Assembly: GCF_006716885.1 (NCBI RefSeq)
Contig: NZ_VFPU01000001.1
Span: 1,302,001 to 1,366,000, forward strand
Origin: Ornithinimicrobium humiphilum
Lineage (GTDB): Bacteria > Actinomycetota > Actinomycetes > Actinomycetales > Dermatophilaceae
DNA length: 64,000 bases
Reading direction: 5' to 3'
Positions 7,560-15,689 of this stretch are shown here, in pieces (positions within the stretch are counted from its first letter, which is position 1; the number at the start of each line of letters is the position of its first letter). The notes below the pieces were generated by a model. The model saw only the letters and a program-made list of their open reading frames with translations. It was not told the origin of the DNA and did no database searches. Made by a program: the position numbers and the translations under genes.

Positions 7560-8825
7560 ATGCTCACGGGCCTGCGCGAGCACCTGGAGCGACTCGCCGG
7601 GCAGGTGCGCGAACCTCGTGCGGGACGCGTGGTGCCGCTGCTGGCGATGCCGGTCCCCGGCACCGGGCAGGGCAATTTCCACCACCGCCGCGGCGCGGTC
7701 GTCAAGGCCCTCGTGCCCTTCCTCCAGCAGGCCGCGGCCGAGCTGGGCGTCGACGTCGCCCTCGTGACCCCGGACCGCCGCGACCACGCCGCCGCGCAGG
7801 CGTCGCGGGACTCCACGCTCGACCTCACGCCGCAGGAGAAGGCCGAGGCCGACCGGCTCGGCGTGCTCGCCGGCCGGGGCGAGCTGTCGGTCTTCGTCGG
7901 GGCCGGTGCGAGCGTGCCGCTGGGCCTCCCGGGCTGGGGCCAGCTGGTCGACCTCCTCCTGCACGAGGCCGGTCTGGGCGCGCTGCCGCCGGGGGCCGAC
8001 GACAGCACCTTCAAGGCGGGGGCCGAGCTGGCGCACGCCGTGCTGGGGGAGCGTATGGGGCAGGTGCTCGCCCGCGAGCTCGAAGTGCGCCACCACGCCC
8101 TGGGCCACGCCCTGCTGGCCGCCCTCCGGATGCGGCAGAGCGTCACCACCAACTTCGACACCGCCCTGGAGCTGGCGATGCGGCCGGTGCACGGCGAGGA
8201 CCTGCGCGTGATGACCCGGCAGTGGGCCCGCTCGTGCTCGCCCTGGCTGCTCAAGCTGCACGGCAGCGTCGACCGCCCGGAGGGGATCGTGCTGACGCGC
8301 TCGCAGTACGAGCGCCACGAGCGGGAGGGGCGACCGCTCTACGGGCTGGTGCAGGGCCTGCTGATGACCAGCCACCTGCTCTTCGTCGGTTTCAGCCTCA
8401 CCGACAGCGCCTACCTGCGGCTGGCGGAGGAGGTCGACCACATCTACCGCTCCGCCGCCCGCCCCGGTGACACCGTCGCCACCGCGCTCGGCCTGGACTC
8501 GCTGGCGGAGGAGGGCAAGGCGCTCGACGACGCCTTTCACCACGTCGCCTTCCGCGAGCCCGGACGGTCGGTGCAGGAGGCCGCCCGGACGTTGGAGATC
8601 TTCCTGGACCGGATGGCCTGGAGAGCGACCCGGACGGCGCGGACGGCGCACGAGTACCTGCTCGACGACCGTTATCTCGACCTCGTCGCCGACGACGCCC
8701 ACGGCCTGCGCCACGGACTGGCTGCCCTCGTGCCGCTGGCGCGGTCGGCGACGTGCGAGGTGGCGCGCGACGTGCGCGACGCGCTGGAGCGGTTCGGGGC
8801 GGAGCGGACGACCCCGGGCCCGTGA
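7560..8825 (+). CDS. SIR2-domain protein (sirtuin-like NADase fold), 5' end broken
   Basis: The open part from ATG 7560 encodes 421 residues; the same frame is open upstream through the break near 7500. SIR2 motifs are intact: FVGAGASVPLGLPGW (NAD pocket), TTNFDTALE (catalytic Asn region), LKLHGSVDRP (catalytic His), LTRSQYERH and LLFVGFSLTDSAYLRL. Proteins of this group often act as NAD-degrading effectors in antiphage defence, but this gene stands alone without TIR, HerA or Argonaute partners, so the role is inference. The N-terminal domain looks macro-like (PLLAMPVPGTGQG). The frameshift suggests inactivation, or translation restarting at 7560. Confidence 0.75.
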   Translation: MLTGLREHLERLAGQVREPRAGRVVPLLAMPVPGTGQGNFHHRRGAVVKALVPFLQQAAAELGVDVALVTPDRRDHAAAQASRDSTLDLTPQEKAEADRLGVLAGRGELSVFVGAGASVPLGLPGWGQLVDLLLHEAGLGALPPGADDSTFKAGAELAHAVLGERMGQVLARELEVRHHALGHALLAALRMRQSVTTNFDTALELAMRPVHGEDLRVMTRQWARSCSPWLLKLHGSVDRPEGIVLTRSQYERHEREGRPLYGLVQGLLMTSHLLFVGFSLTDSAYLRLAEEVDHIYRSAARPGDTVATALGLDSLAEEGKALDDAFHHVAFREPGRSVQEAARTLEIFLDRMAWRATRTARTAHEYLLDDRYLDLVADDAHGLRHGLAALVPLARSATCEVARDVRDALERFGAERTTPGP

Positions 8826-8842
8826 CGGGGCCCGGGGTCGTC
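8807..8842. terminator. Bidirectional terminator, 15-bp perfect stem
   Basis: Arms 8807-8821 and 8828-8842 are perfectly complementary with loop GTGACG. The SIR2 gene's stop codon lies in the loop. The convergent secreted-protein gene ends 22 nt away, so the hairpin can serve both. Confidence 0.7.
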
Positions 8843-8863
8843 GGGAGGTGGGTCAGCCGGTGC

Positions 8864-10732
8864 TCAGACCTTCGCCTTGCGGTAGCCCGCGGCGACCGCG
8901 GCGGCCTCGGTGCGGAAGCAGTCCTCCGGCTTGGTGGCGTCGTAGTAACGCTGGTAGGGCATGTGGTAGATCCCCGAGTTCGCGTTGCCCTTGATCGGGG
9001 CCCACGACGGGCAGTTCCAGCTGCTGATCGGCGCCGTGCGGGTCGGGTAGGTCACCGCGGCGGTCGCGCGCGAGGTGCGCGAGACCGTCGGGTAGCCCGA
9101 CTTCTTGCCCGTGACCTTGACCGTGATGGTCTGGCCGGCGCGGCTGGCGGAGAGCTTCAGCGACGACGACGTGGCGCCGCTGATGGCCTTGCCGTTGGCG
9201 TACCACTGGTAGGTGAACGCCGTGCCCGAGGACCAGCCGGAGCCGCGGTTGGCCTTGAGGGTGTAGGTCACCTTCGGGGTGCCGGAGATCGTCGGCGTCG
9301 GCGCGACCTGCACGCGCGCGGTGGCGGCCGAGGTCTTGGTGACGTTGGCGTAGCCGGTCTTCTTGCCGGTCACCTTCACGGTGATGCGCTTGTCGCGCAT
9401 CGTGGTGGGGACCTTGTAGGTCTTGCCGGTGGCCCCGGAGATGGCGGCGCCGTCGGCGTACCAGCGGTAGGAGAGCGTGGTGCCGGAGGTCCAGGTGCCG
9501 GGCTTCGCCGTGAGGGTGCTGCCCGCGACTGCCGTCCCCGAGACGGTGGGGACCGGGGCGGTCGGGACCGGCGGCAGCGTCACGGCCGCGGTGGCCGCGG
9601 AGGCCCGCGTCACCGTGGGGTGGCCGGTCTTCTTGCCGGTGACCTTGACGACGAGCTTCTTGCCCTTCATCGAGGTCGGGACCGTGTAGGTCTTGCCGGT
9701 GGCGCCGGAGATCGCGGTGCCGTCGGCGTACCAGCGGTAGGTCAGCGTGGTGCCGGTGGTCCAGGTGCCCGGCGCCGCCGTGAGCGTGCGCCCGGCGACC
9801 GGGGTGCCGGAGATCTTCGGCGTCGGGGCGAGCATCACCTTCAGCGTCGCCGCGGAGACCTTGGCGACCGAGGTGTGACCGTCCTTGCGGCCGGTGACCT
9901 TGACGGTGATCTTCTTGCCGGACTGACCGTTACCGGGCTTGAAGGTGGAGGAGGTGGCCCCGGAGATCGCGGCGCCGTCGGCGAACCACTGGTAGCCCAG
10001 CGTGGCGCCGGTGGTCCAGGCCCCGGGTGCGGCGGTCAGGGTGGAGCCGGAGACGGCGGTGCCGGTGATGGTGGGCGTGGCCCACTTCATCACACGCAGG
10101 CTCGGGGCGGAGGTGCGCACGACCGTCTGGTGGCCCGCCTTGGTGCCGGTGACCCGCACGGTGATGGCCTTGCCGGCCTGGGTCGCCGTGGGCGCGTAGA
10201 TGGCCGAGGTCGCCCCGGAGATCGCGGCGCCGTCGGCGAACCACTGGTAGGTGTAGGCGGTGCCCGCGGTCCAGGCGCCCGGCTGCGCGGTCAGGGTGGC
10301 CCCGACCGACGCGGTGCCCTTGACGACCGGGGTGCCGGCGAGGGCCACACGGACGGGGGCGGCGGCGGTGACGACGACCGGCTCGGTCTCGTCCGGTGCC
10401 GGTCCCGTGACCTCGACCGAGAGCAGCGCGCCCTCGAGCGTGGCGTCGATGGTCAGCGAGGAGCCGGTGGCCCCGTCGAGCACGGCCTGGTCCGCCGCCC
10501 ACTGGTAGGACAGCTCGGTGCCCTCCGGCCACCCGTCCGTGAGGACGGAGACGGTCTCGCCCACGGCGAGAAGGCCGTCGATCGAGGCGGTGGACACGGC
10601 AGCGGTGGAGGCCGAGGTCACCCCGGCCGAGGCCCTGGGCGTGGCCAGGGCGGGCGCCACGGCCAGCGGGCCGAGCGCGACGGCCGCCACGAGGGCGGCC
10701 GCGAGGGAGGCACGACGACGTGCAGGAAGCAT
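8864..10732 (-). CDS. Secreted multi-repeat surface protein with C-terminal sunset domain
   Basis: 622 residues. A signal peptide (basic LPARRRAS, hydrophobic core, cleavage near PALA-TP) is followed by six Ig-like repeats of about 85-90 residues. Their consensus is SGTxxxGxTLTAxPGxWTxGTxxxYxWYADGxAISGAT, then ITVKVTGKKxG; the first copy (about 48-118) is the most divergent. The last 50 residues (IKGNANSGIYHMP, RYYDATKPEDCF, AAVAAGYRKAKV) match the short sunset domain found at the ends of secreted actinobacterial proteins. Probable role is cell-surface binding or adhesion; no catalytic motif is seen. ATG 10732 is chosen over the upstream in-frame start because the signal peptide begins there. 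Expression likely passes through a structured leader. Confidence 0.85.
   Translation of the reverse strand: MLPARRRASLAAALVAAVALGPLAVAPALATPRASAGVTSASTAAVSTASIDGLLAVGETVSVLTDGWPEGTELSYQWAADQAVLDGATGSSLTIDATLEGALLSVEVTGPAPDETEPVVVTAAAPVRVALAGTPVVKGTASVGATLTAQPGAWTAGTAYTYQWFADGAAISGATSAIYAPTATQAGKAITVRVTGTKAGHQTVVRTSAPSLRVMKWATPTITGTAVSGSTLTAAPGAWTTGATLGYQWFADGAAISGATSSTFKPGNGQSGKKITVKVTGRKDGHTSVAKVSAATLKVMLAPTPKISGTPVAGRTLTAAPGTWTTGTTLTYRWYADGTAISGATGKTYTVPTSMKGKKLVVKVTGKKTGHPTVTRASAATAAVTLPPVPTAPVPTVSGTAVAGSTLTAKPGTWTSGTTLSYRWYADGAAISGATGKTYKVPTTMRDKRITVKVTGKKTGYANVTKTSAATARVQVAPTPTISGTPKVTYTLKANRGSGWSSGTAFTYQWYANGKAISGATSSSLKLSASRAGQTITVKVTGKKSGYPTVSRTSRATAAVTYPTRTAPISSWNCPSWAPIKGNANSGIYHMPYQRYYDATKPEDCFRTEAAAVAAGYRKAKV
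9037..10591 (-). repeat. Six tandem Ig-like repeat units inside the secreted protein
   Basis: Tandem DNA units of roughly 260 bp encode the WYADGxAISGAT repeats. The middle copies are very similar in DNA as well as protein, so unequal recombination between them could change copy number among strains. Confidence 0.8.
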
Positions 10733-10850
10733 GCAGGTGTTCCGTTCTTCGCAAAGATGGCCGGGACGAACCGGTGCGCCGTCGTCGATCCCCCATGGAC
10801 ACGACCAGGCCCCCGTCTGCGGGCCGGTCACGACGACGTCGCAGCACCTG
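10733..10850 (-). promoter_or_regulatory. Structured 5' leader of the sunset-domain gene
   Basis: About 110 nt between the predicted start of transcription and the ATG. CAGGTG near its 5' end can pair with CACCTG just before the ATG, closing the leader. Inside are a GGCCC/GGGCC hairpin and a GTCG/CGAC pair. I looked for the conserved cores of c-di-AMP (ydaO) and c-di-GMP riboswitches and did not find them, so the element is unassigned. Confidence 0.4.
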
Positions 10851-10851
10851 A

Positions 10852-10880
10852 ATGATGCGGTGCGGGAAGGGTGTCGTCAA
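10852..10880 (-). promoter_or_regulatory. Sigma-70-type promoter for the sunset-domain gene
   Basis: On the minus strand TTGACG (10880-10875) and CATCAT (10857-10852) are separated by 17 nt, which is ideal spacing. It is one of the few clear -35/-10 pairs in the window. Confidence 0.6.
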
Positions 10881-10912
10881 GCATGCGTGAGCGACCTCAC
10901 GCCCCCCGCTCC

Positions 10913-10946
10913 GGGCGGGCGGCGGACCCCCGTGCGCCGCCCGCCC
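10913..10946 (-). terminator. GC-rich 12-bp hairpin
   Basis: GGGCGGGCGGCG (10913-10924) and CGCCGCCCGCCC (10935-10946) form a perfect stem with a 10-nt loop. It lies downstream of the LLM oxidoreductase and just before the next promoter, so it probably insulates the two. There is no T-tract. Confidence 0.5.
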
Positions 10947-10958
10947 CGGAAGCAGGTT

Positions 10959-10980
10959 GTTGCGGCGCCGTTGCCGCAAC
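10959..10980 (-). terminator. 8-bp hairpin downstream of the LLM oxidoreductase
   Basis: GTTGCGGC (10959-10966) pairs with GCCGCAAC (10973-10980) around a 6-nt loop. It is a possible first terminator for the gene ending at 11128. Confidence 0.4.
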
Positions 10981-11046
10981 GAGAGGGAAATCTAGCGGGC
11001 GACCGGACCCCGTGGAAGGGGTGAGCCACGCCCTGTCCCACCGGGG

Positions 11047-11082
11047 CCGTTCAACTTCCTGAACGGGCGTGCCGGCCGTTCA
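11047..11082. repeat. Three-arm inverted repeat with mutually exclusive hairpins
   Basis: CCGTTCA (11047-11053), TGAACGG (11060-11066) and CCGTTCA (11076-11082) lie in a row. The middle arm can pair with either neighbour, so only one of two 7-bp hairpins can form at a time. The element sits 45 bp after the stop of the LLM oxidoreductase. It could be an RNA switch, or a protein-binding site with three half-sites. Confidence 0.5.
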
Positions 11083-11127
11083 CGCGGGCCGCCCCGTGGT
11101 CGCGCACCCGGCGCACCGCCGTCGGGG

Positions 11128-12120
11128 TCAGCCCGCCGCCGAGCGGAGCCGCTCCAGCAGCGGCTCCGCGCACTCCTCCAGGAAGCGGTCCTGCGTCTCG
11201 CCACCGATCTGGACGAGGGCGATGTCGGTGAAGCCGGCCTCCCAGTAGGGGCGCACCGCCTCGACGATCGCGTCGAGGTCGGGGCCGCAGGGGATCTGCT
11301 CCGCGACGTCCTCGGGGCGGACGAACTGCGTGGCACCGGCGAAGCCGGCCGTCGTCGGCAGGTCGGCGTTGACCGCCCAGCCGCCGGCGAACCAGCGGAA
11401 CTGGTCGTGGGCGCGCGCCACGGCGGCCTTCTCGTCGGGGTCCCAGGAGATCGGGATCTGGCCCACCGCGCGGGCCTTCCGCCCGACCTGCGGCGCGCCC
11501 TTCGTGCCGTTCCACGTCTGGATCAGGTCGGCGGAGGGCTCGGTCGCGATCATGTGGTCGGCGAGCGGCGCCAGCGTGCTGATCGCCTCCTCCCCGCCGA
11601 CGGCCACCGCGAGGTCGACGCCCTCGTCGGGCAGGTCCCAGATGCGGGCGGAGGGCACGTCGTAGTACTCGCCCTGGTGCTCCACGAGCTCCCCGGTGTG
11701 CAGCTGGCGGATGATGTCGATCGCCTCGGCGAGCATCGCCTGCCGGGTCTGCACGGTGGGCCAGCCCCGGCCGACGACGTGCTCGTTGAGGTTCTCGCCG
11801 CTGCCCACGCCCAGGGTGAAGCGGCCGTCGGCGAGCAGCTGCAGCGTCGCGGCCTTCTGCGCGACCACGGCCGGGTGGTAGCGCATGGTCGGGCAGGTCA
11901 CGTAGGTCATCAGGCCCACGCGCTCGGTGGCGTGCGCGACCGCGCCGAGCACGCTCCAGGCGTAGGGGGAGTGTCCCTGCGCCGCCAGCCAGGGGAAGTA
12001 GTGGTCGCTGCTGACCTCGAAGTCGAAGCCGCGCTCCTCGGCGGCCACCGCATACCGGACCAGGTCCTTGGGACCGGCCTGCTCTGTCATCAACGTGTAG
12101 CCGAACCGGATGTCGCTCAT
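11128..12120 (-). CDS. LLM-class F420-dependent oxidoreductase (TIGR03557-like)
   Basis: 330 residues, luciferase-like TIM barrel. The order FGYTLMTEQ, DFEVSSDHYFPW, GLMTYVTCPTMRYHPAVVAQ, LGVGSGENLNEHVVG and the C-terminal FTDIALVQIGG is typical of the F420-using branch related to F420-dependent glucose-6-phosphate dehydrogenase. Members transfer hydride between cofactor F420 and an alcohol, sugar or enone; the actual substrate is unknown. It is the last gene before a long intergenic region with terminator hairpins, and is divergent from a GntR regulator 89 bp away that could control it (inference from position). Confidence 0.85.
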   Translation of the reverse strand: MSDIRFGYTLMTEQAGPKDLVRYAVAAEERGFDFEVSSDHYFPWLAAQGHSPYAWSVLGAVAHATERVGLMTYVTCPTMRYHPAVVAQKAATLQLLADGRFTLGVGSGENLNEHVVGRGWPTVQTRQAMLAEAIDIIRQLHTGELVEHQGEYYDVPSARIWDLPDEGVDLAVAVGGEEAISTLAPLADHMIATEPSADLIQTWNGTKGAPQVGRKARAVGQIPISWDPDEKAAVARAHDQFRWFAGGWAVNADLPTTAGFAGATQFVRPEDVAEQIPCGPDLDAIVEAVRPYWEAGFTDIALVQIGGETQDRFLEECAEPLLERLRSAAG

Positions 12121-12209
12121 CGCCCCATGGTGTGCGGCGGGGCAGCGTCGCGCTCCCCGAAGCGGCGGCGGCGTTGACACCGCGGCCCCGGTGCTGCCAG
12201 CGTCAGCGC

Positions 12210-12581
12210 GTGAGGTTCTCGATCGACCCCCTGTCGGGGGAGCCGCCCTTCGCCCAGCTGCGCCAGCAGGTGCTGGACCGGGTCGGCGACGGCACGCTGG
12301 CCCCCGGCGACCGGCTGCCGCCGGTGCGCAACCTCGCCACCGAGCTCGGCATCGCCGCCAACACCGTCGCCCGGGCCTACCGCGAGCTCGAGGCCGACGG
12401 GGTGCTCGAGGGCCGCGGCCGCACCGGCACCTTCGTGCGCGCCACCGTGACCGACGGCCGGATCGCGCTCGCGGCCGCCTCCGCCCGTGCGGCGGCGGAG
12501 CGCTACGCCGAGACGACCCGGTCCCTCGGGCTCAGCCCGGAGCAGGCGCTCGCCGTGGTCCGGCAGGCGCTGGAGGCCTGA
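12210..12581 (+). CDS. Small GntR-family regulator (YtrA-like)
   Basis: 123 residues. A winged-helix domain (FAQLRQQVLDRVGDGTLAPG, LPPVRNLATELGIAANTV, RAYRELEADGVLEGRGRTGTF) is followed by only a short helical tail, as in YtrA-type GntR regulators that often control ABC transporters or envelope genes. No ligand domain is present. A TTGACA at 12174-12179 and a weak CAGCGT 18 nt later place the transcript start at about the GTG, suggesting a leaderless mRNA. No transporter is adjacent, so the target may be the divergent oxidoreductase or a distant locus. Confidence 0.8.
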   Translation: MRFSIDPLSGEPPFAQLRQQVLDRVGDGTLAPGDRLPPVRNLATELGIAANTVARAYRELEADGVLEGRGRTGTFVRATVTDGRIALAAASARAAAERYAETTRSLGLSPEQALAVVRQALEA

Positions 12582-12671
12582 GCCAGGGCTGACGGACGAC
12601 CCTCGAGGGGGTGCGCGGCGGGGCGACGTGTGGAAGGTTGGTGCCGACCCCGACGCGAGAAGGAGACCTGC

Positions 12672-13148
12672 GTGGACATCAGTGACAACGGACCGAACCC
12701 CAACGCCTTCGACATCGAGACGGCGACCCGCGAGAACAGCACCTACCGCACCGTCGCCTGGACCGGGAAGTACCTCCAGGTGACCCTCATGTCGATCCCG
12801 CCGGGGGAGTCGATCGGTCTCGAGGTGCACCCCGAGACCGACCAGTTCCTGCGCCTGGACGCCGGCCGGGGCCGCTGCGTCATGGGGCCGTCCAAGGACG
12901 AGCTGACCTTCCAGCAGGAGGTCGAGGACGGCTGGGCGATCCAGGTCCCGGCGGGCACCTGGCACGACGTGATCAACACCGGCGACGAGCCGGTGCGGCT
13001 GTATGCCGTCTACGCCCCGGTGCACCACGCGCCCGGCATCGTGCAGCCCACGGCCGAGGACGCCGAGCGCGACGAGGAGTCGGGCAAGGACGTGCCGCCG
13101 GAGTGGTCGGTCCAGCCGGACGGGTCGGCGGAGGACCAGCACGGCTGA
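12672..13148 (+). CDS. Cupin-domain protein
   Basis: 158 residues with a single cupin barrel. GLEVHPETDQFLRL supplies the first metal-ligand motif and VPAGTWHDVINTG the second. AAGGAGA just upstream fixes the GTG at 12672. Single-domain cupins of this kind include isomerases and small-molecule binding proteins; the reaction cannot be assigned. The tail (after about residue 125) is acidic and probably disordered. It follows the GntR gene by 90 bp but seems to have its own start. It converges on the alcohol dehydrogenase with a 12-bp gap. Confidence 0.8.
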   Translation: MDISDNGPNPNAFDIETATRENSTYRTVAWTGKYLQVTLMSIPPGESIGLEVHPETDQFLRLDAGRGRCVMGPSKDELTFQQEVEDGWAIQVPAGTWHDVINTGDEPVRLYAVYAPVHHAPGIVQPTAEDAERDEESGKDVPPEWSVQPDGSAEDQHG

Positions 13149-13160
13149 CGGGTCGCCCCG

Positions 13161-14204
13161 CTACGGCCGGACGATCGTCACGCCGGGCGGGGTGGGTCCG
13201 CCCATGGCGACGAGGGCCTCGGGGGCCTCGTCGAGGGTGATCGTGCGGCCGAGGAAGAGCTCGGGACGCAGGCGGCCGCTCGCCACGTCCTCGAGCATGC
13301 GCGGGTAGTCGATCGCGGGCATGCCGTGGCTGCCCAGGACCTGCAGCTCGCGGCCGATGACCGTGTGCATCGGCACCGTGGCGCGGTCGCCCACGACCGC
13401 CGGCGGCAGCAGCCCGACCTGGACGTGCCGGCCGCGGACGGCCAGGGACCGGGCACCGGCAGCGGCGGTCGCGATGCTGCCGAGGGCGTCCACGGCCACC
13501 TGGACCCCGGCGGGGAAGAGCGCCCGGACCTGGTCTGCGCTGTCGCCCGCCGACGCGTCGACCACGTGCGCGGCGCCGACGGTGCGCGCCAGCGCGAGCG
13601 CCTCGGCGCTGACGTCGACCGCGACCACCGTGGCGCCCAGCGACGCCGCGACCATCACGGCCGCGAGCCCCACGCCGCCGCAGCCGAGGACCGCGACCGT
13701 CTCGCCGTCGACCACCCGGCCGACGTCGGCCACGGCGCGGTAGGCGGTCGCGAAGCGGCAGCCCAGGCCGGCGGCGACGTCGAGGCCGATCTGCTCCGGC
13801 AGCGGCACGACGTTGGCGTCGGCCCACGGGACGGCGACCAGCTCGGCGAAGGACCCCGGCCCGCTGAAGCCCGGCTGCCACTGGGACGGGCAGACGTGGG
13901 CGAGGCCGGCACGGCATACCTCGCAGGTGCCGCACCCGCAGACGAAGGGGACGACGACGCGGTCGCCGACCGCCACGCGCGTGACGTCCTCGCCGACCTC
14001 GTGCACGGTGCCGGCGAACTCGTGCCCGGGGGTGTGCGGCAGCGTGCGGATGTCGTCGTCGTGGCCCTGCCAGCCGTGCCAGTCGGAGCGGCAGACGCCG
14101 GTGGCCCCGACGCGGATCACGACCCCGCCCGGCTCGGCGCGGGGCACCGGCACCTCGGTCACGTAGGGCTGCGCGCCGAAGGCGTCGTAGCGCACGGCCC
14201 GCAT
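13161..14204 (-). CDS. Zinc-dependent alcohol dehydrogenase (MDR family)
   Basis: 347 residues, medium-chain dehydrogenase. The catalytic zinc site is visible as GVCRSDWHGW and HTPGHEFAG. The structural zinc site is the four-Cys cluster CGCGTCEVCRAGLAHVC. The NAD(P) fold has VLGCGGVGLAAV. It oxidises or reduces alcohols/aldehydes; substrate is not evident. ATG 14204 follows the AIM24 stop by 4 nt, so I prefer it to an in-frame start 7 codons upstream that would overlap that gene. The pair is an operon, though no functional link between AIM24 and an alcohol dehydrogenase is known to me. Confidence 0.85.
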   Translation of the reverse strand: MRAVRYDAFGAQPYVTEVPVPRAEPGGVVIRVGATGVCRSDWHGWQGHDDDIRTLPHTPGHEFAGTVHEVGEDVTRVAVGDRVVVPFVCGCGTCEVCRAGLAHVCPSQWQPGFSGPGSFAELVAVPWADANVVPLPEQIGLDVAAGLGCRFATAYRAVADVGRVVDGETVAVLGCGGVGLAAVMVAASLGATVVAVDVSAEALALARTVGAAHVVDASAGDSADQVRALFPAGVQVAVDALGSIATAAAGARSLAVRGRHVQVGLLPPAVVGDRATVPMHTVIGRELQVLGSHGMPAIDYPRMLEDVASGRLRPELFLGRTITLDEAPEALVAMGGPTPPGVTIVRP

Positions 14205-14208
14205 CAGC

Positions 14209-14925
14209 TCACTCGAAGAGGGCACCGAGGCCGCCCTTCCCGGTCTTCTCGCCCGCGCCGGTGTCCCGGCTCTCGGCCGGCTGCACGAGCACGTGGCCGT
14301 TGCCGGTGAAGGCCATCTGCACCGTCTCGCCGGTGCCGCCGCGCAGCAGCGAGCCCAGGCCGCCGGTGTCGACGCGCACGTCCATCCGGACGCCGGCGGT
14401 CCACAGCACGACCGCGTGGGCGTCGGCGTAGGTCGGCGCCTCGGCGACGTCGAGCGCGACCGGCTCGCCGCGGGTCGTGACGGCGACGTAGCCGGACCCG
14501 CGCAGCGACACGTTGAACATGCCCCCGGCCAGGGCCCCGCCGCGCGCGGAGACGCGGTGGATGTCCCACTCGATCGAGGAGCTGAAGGCCAGCACGTTGG
14601 CGCCGTTGACGGAGACCATGTCGTGGTCGAGGTAGATCACCTGGACGTCGGCGGCGTCGTCGGCCAGGAAGAGCTCGCCCTGACCGGTCGCCTCCATGAG
14701 CGGCACGCCCTCGCCCGTGAAGGCGGACTTGAGCATGCGCTCCATGCTGCCCGAGCCGCGGTTGGCGAAGCGCACGTCGCCCTGGTAGGCCACCATCGAG
14801 CCCAGCCGCGCCCAGACCGGGCCGTAGTCCATGCGGACCTTGAGCAGCTTGGAGTTCTGCCGGGTGAACTGGTCGCGGGACTCCGCCTCGCGGAAGTCCT
14901 CGAACAGCGAGCCGTGGATCGCCAT
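14209..14925 (-). CDS. AIM24 family protein
   Basis: 238 residues forming the beta-helix-like AIM24/TIM-barrel-free fold (LFEDFREAES start, YQGDVRFANRGSGSMERMLKS, GEGVPLMEATGQGELFLAD). Mitochondrial AIM24 helps organise inner-membrane cristae; the bacterial versions have no fixed function, although some sit near stress or membrane genes. No signal peptide or membrane segment is seen. A strong GAGGAGG site fixes ATG 14925, and TAGGGT at 14982-14977 is a good -10 box. It is first gene of an operon with the downstream alcohol dehydrogenase. Confidence 0.85.
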   Translation of the reverse strand: MAIHGSLFEDFREAESRDQFTRQNSKLLKVRMDYGPVWARLGSMVAYQGDVRFANRGSGSMERMLKSAFTGEGVPLMEATGQGELFLADDAADVQVIYLDHDMVSVNGANVLAFSSSIEWDIHRVSARGGALAGGMFNVSLRGSGYVAVTTRGEPVALDVAEAPTYADAHAVVLWTAGVRMDVRVDTGGLGSLLRGGTGETVQMAFTGNGHVLVQPAESRDTGAGEKTGKGGLGALFE

Positions 14926-14976
14926 CGTGCCTCCTCGTGTCGCACCGTCGCGGCGGGTCTGCCCCGCTTCGGGCAC

Positions 14977-14982
14977 ACCCTA
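14977..14982 (-). promoter_or_regulatory. -10 box for the AIM24-dehydrogenase operon
   Basis: TAGGGT on the minus strand, about 50 nt before the ATG. This gives a short normal leader that includes the GAGGAGG ribosome binding site. Confidence 0.45.
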
Positions 14983-15032
14983 CGACGGGCCCCTGCGCAC
15001 CGACTGACCTGGGGTGATGGACCAGCGACGCG

Positions 15033-15662
15033 TCAGGCGGGCAGGGCCGCGCCGAGCCACTCGACGAGCGGCCGCAGCCGCCGCCAGTCCTCCCGCACGC
15101 GGTCCACGAGGGCCGGCGTGGTCACGACGTCGGCGTCCTCGATCCAGCGCATCGCCGACACCGAGGTATGACGCAGCAGCTCGGCGCGCACGTGGTCGCG
15201 CGGCATCCCGCGCGGGGCGGTGCGGAGGGTCGAGCCCCCGATCTCCCAGCCCTCCTCGCCCAGCCCGTCGACGATCCGCTGCAGCGCCGCGCCGCGCGGT
15301 CCGGCGACAGCCTGCCGGTAGGCCGCCAGCCCGTCCGGCTCCAGGTGGTAGGTCCCGCCCCCGACGCGGAAGCCGTCGGCGGAGACCTCGGCGTACCAGC
15401 CCGTCCGCGGCCCCGCCCCGACGAAGGCGCCCTGGTGCGTCTTGTAGGGGGTCTTGTCCCGGGAGAAGCGCAGGTTGCGCTGCGGCCGGAAGACCTTGGG
15501 GGTGCCGAACTCCTCCTCGAGCTCGGCCACCAGCGCGGCCATCGGCTCCCTCACGTCGCGCTCGTAGCGCTCGCGGGAGGCGGCCCAGAACTCGGTGGTG
15601 TTGTCCTGCTCCAGCTCGGCGTAGAAGTCGGCGGCGGCGTGCGGGATCCCGGAGAAGCTCAC
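15033..15662 (-). CDS. DUF2461 family protein
   Basis: 209 residues. The DUF2461 pattern is complete: FYAELEQDNTTEFWAASRERYE, RPQRNLRFSRDKTPYKTHQGAF and GWYAEVSADGFRVGGGTYHL, with the terminal DWRRLRPLVEWL. Members are widespread cytoplasmic proteins of unknown function. The GTG start is preceded by TACCCT six nt upstream, so the mRNA is probably leaderless. It stands alone between AIM24 and a small helical protein. Confidence 0.85.
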   Translation of the reverse strand: MSFSGIPHAAADFYAELEQDNTTEFWAASRERYERDVREPMAALVAELEEEFGTPKVFRPQRNLRFSRDKTPYKTHQGAFVGAGPRTGWYAEVSADGFRVGGGTYHLEPDGLAAYRQAVAGPRGAALQRIVDGLGEEGWEIGGSTLRTAPRGMPRDHVRAELLRHTSVSAMRWIEDADVVTTPALVDRVREDWRRLRPLVEWLGAALPA

Positions 15663-15668
15663 GACGCG

Positions 15669-15674
15669 AGGGTA
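15669..15674 (-). promoter_or_regulatory. -10 box, leaderless start of the DUF2461 gene
   Basis: TACCCT on the minus strand, 6 nt before GTG 15662. Confidence 0.45.
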
Positions 15675-15689
15675 GAACGTGGCCCCGGG

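Noticed and set aside
10733-10860. c-di-AMP (ydaO) or c-di-GMP riboswitch upstream of the secreted protein
   Set aside because: The conserved core sequences I know for these classes are not present; only generic pairing is seen.
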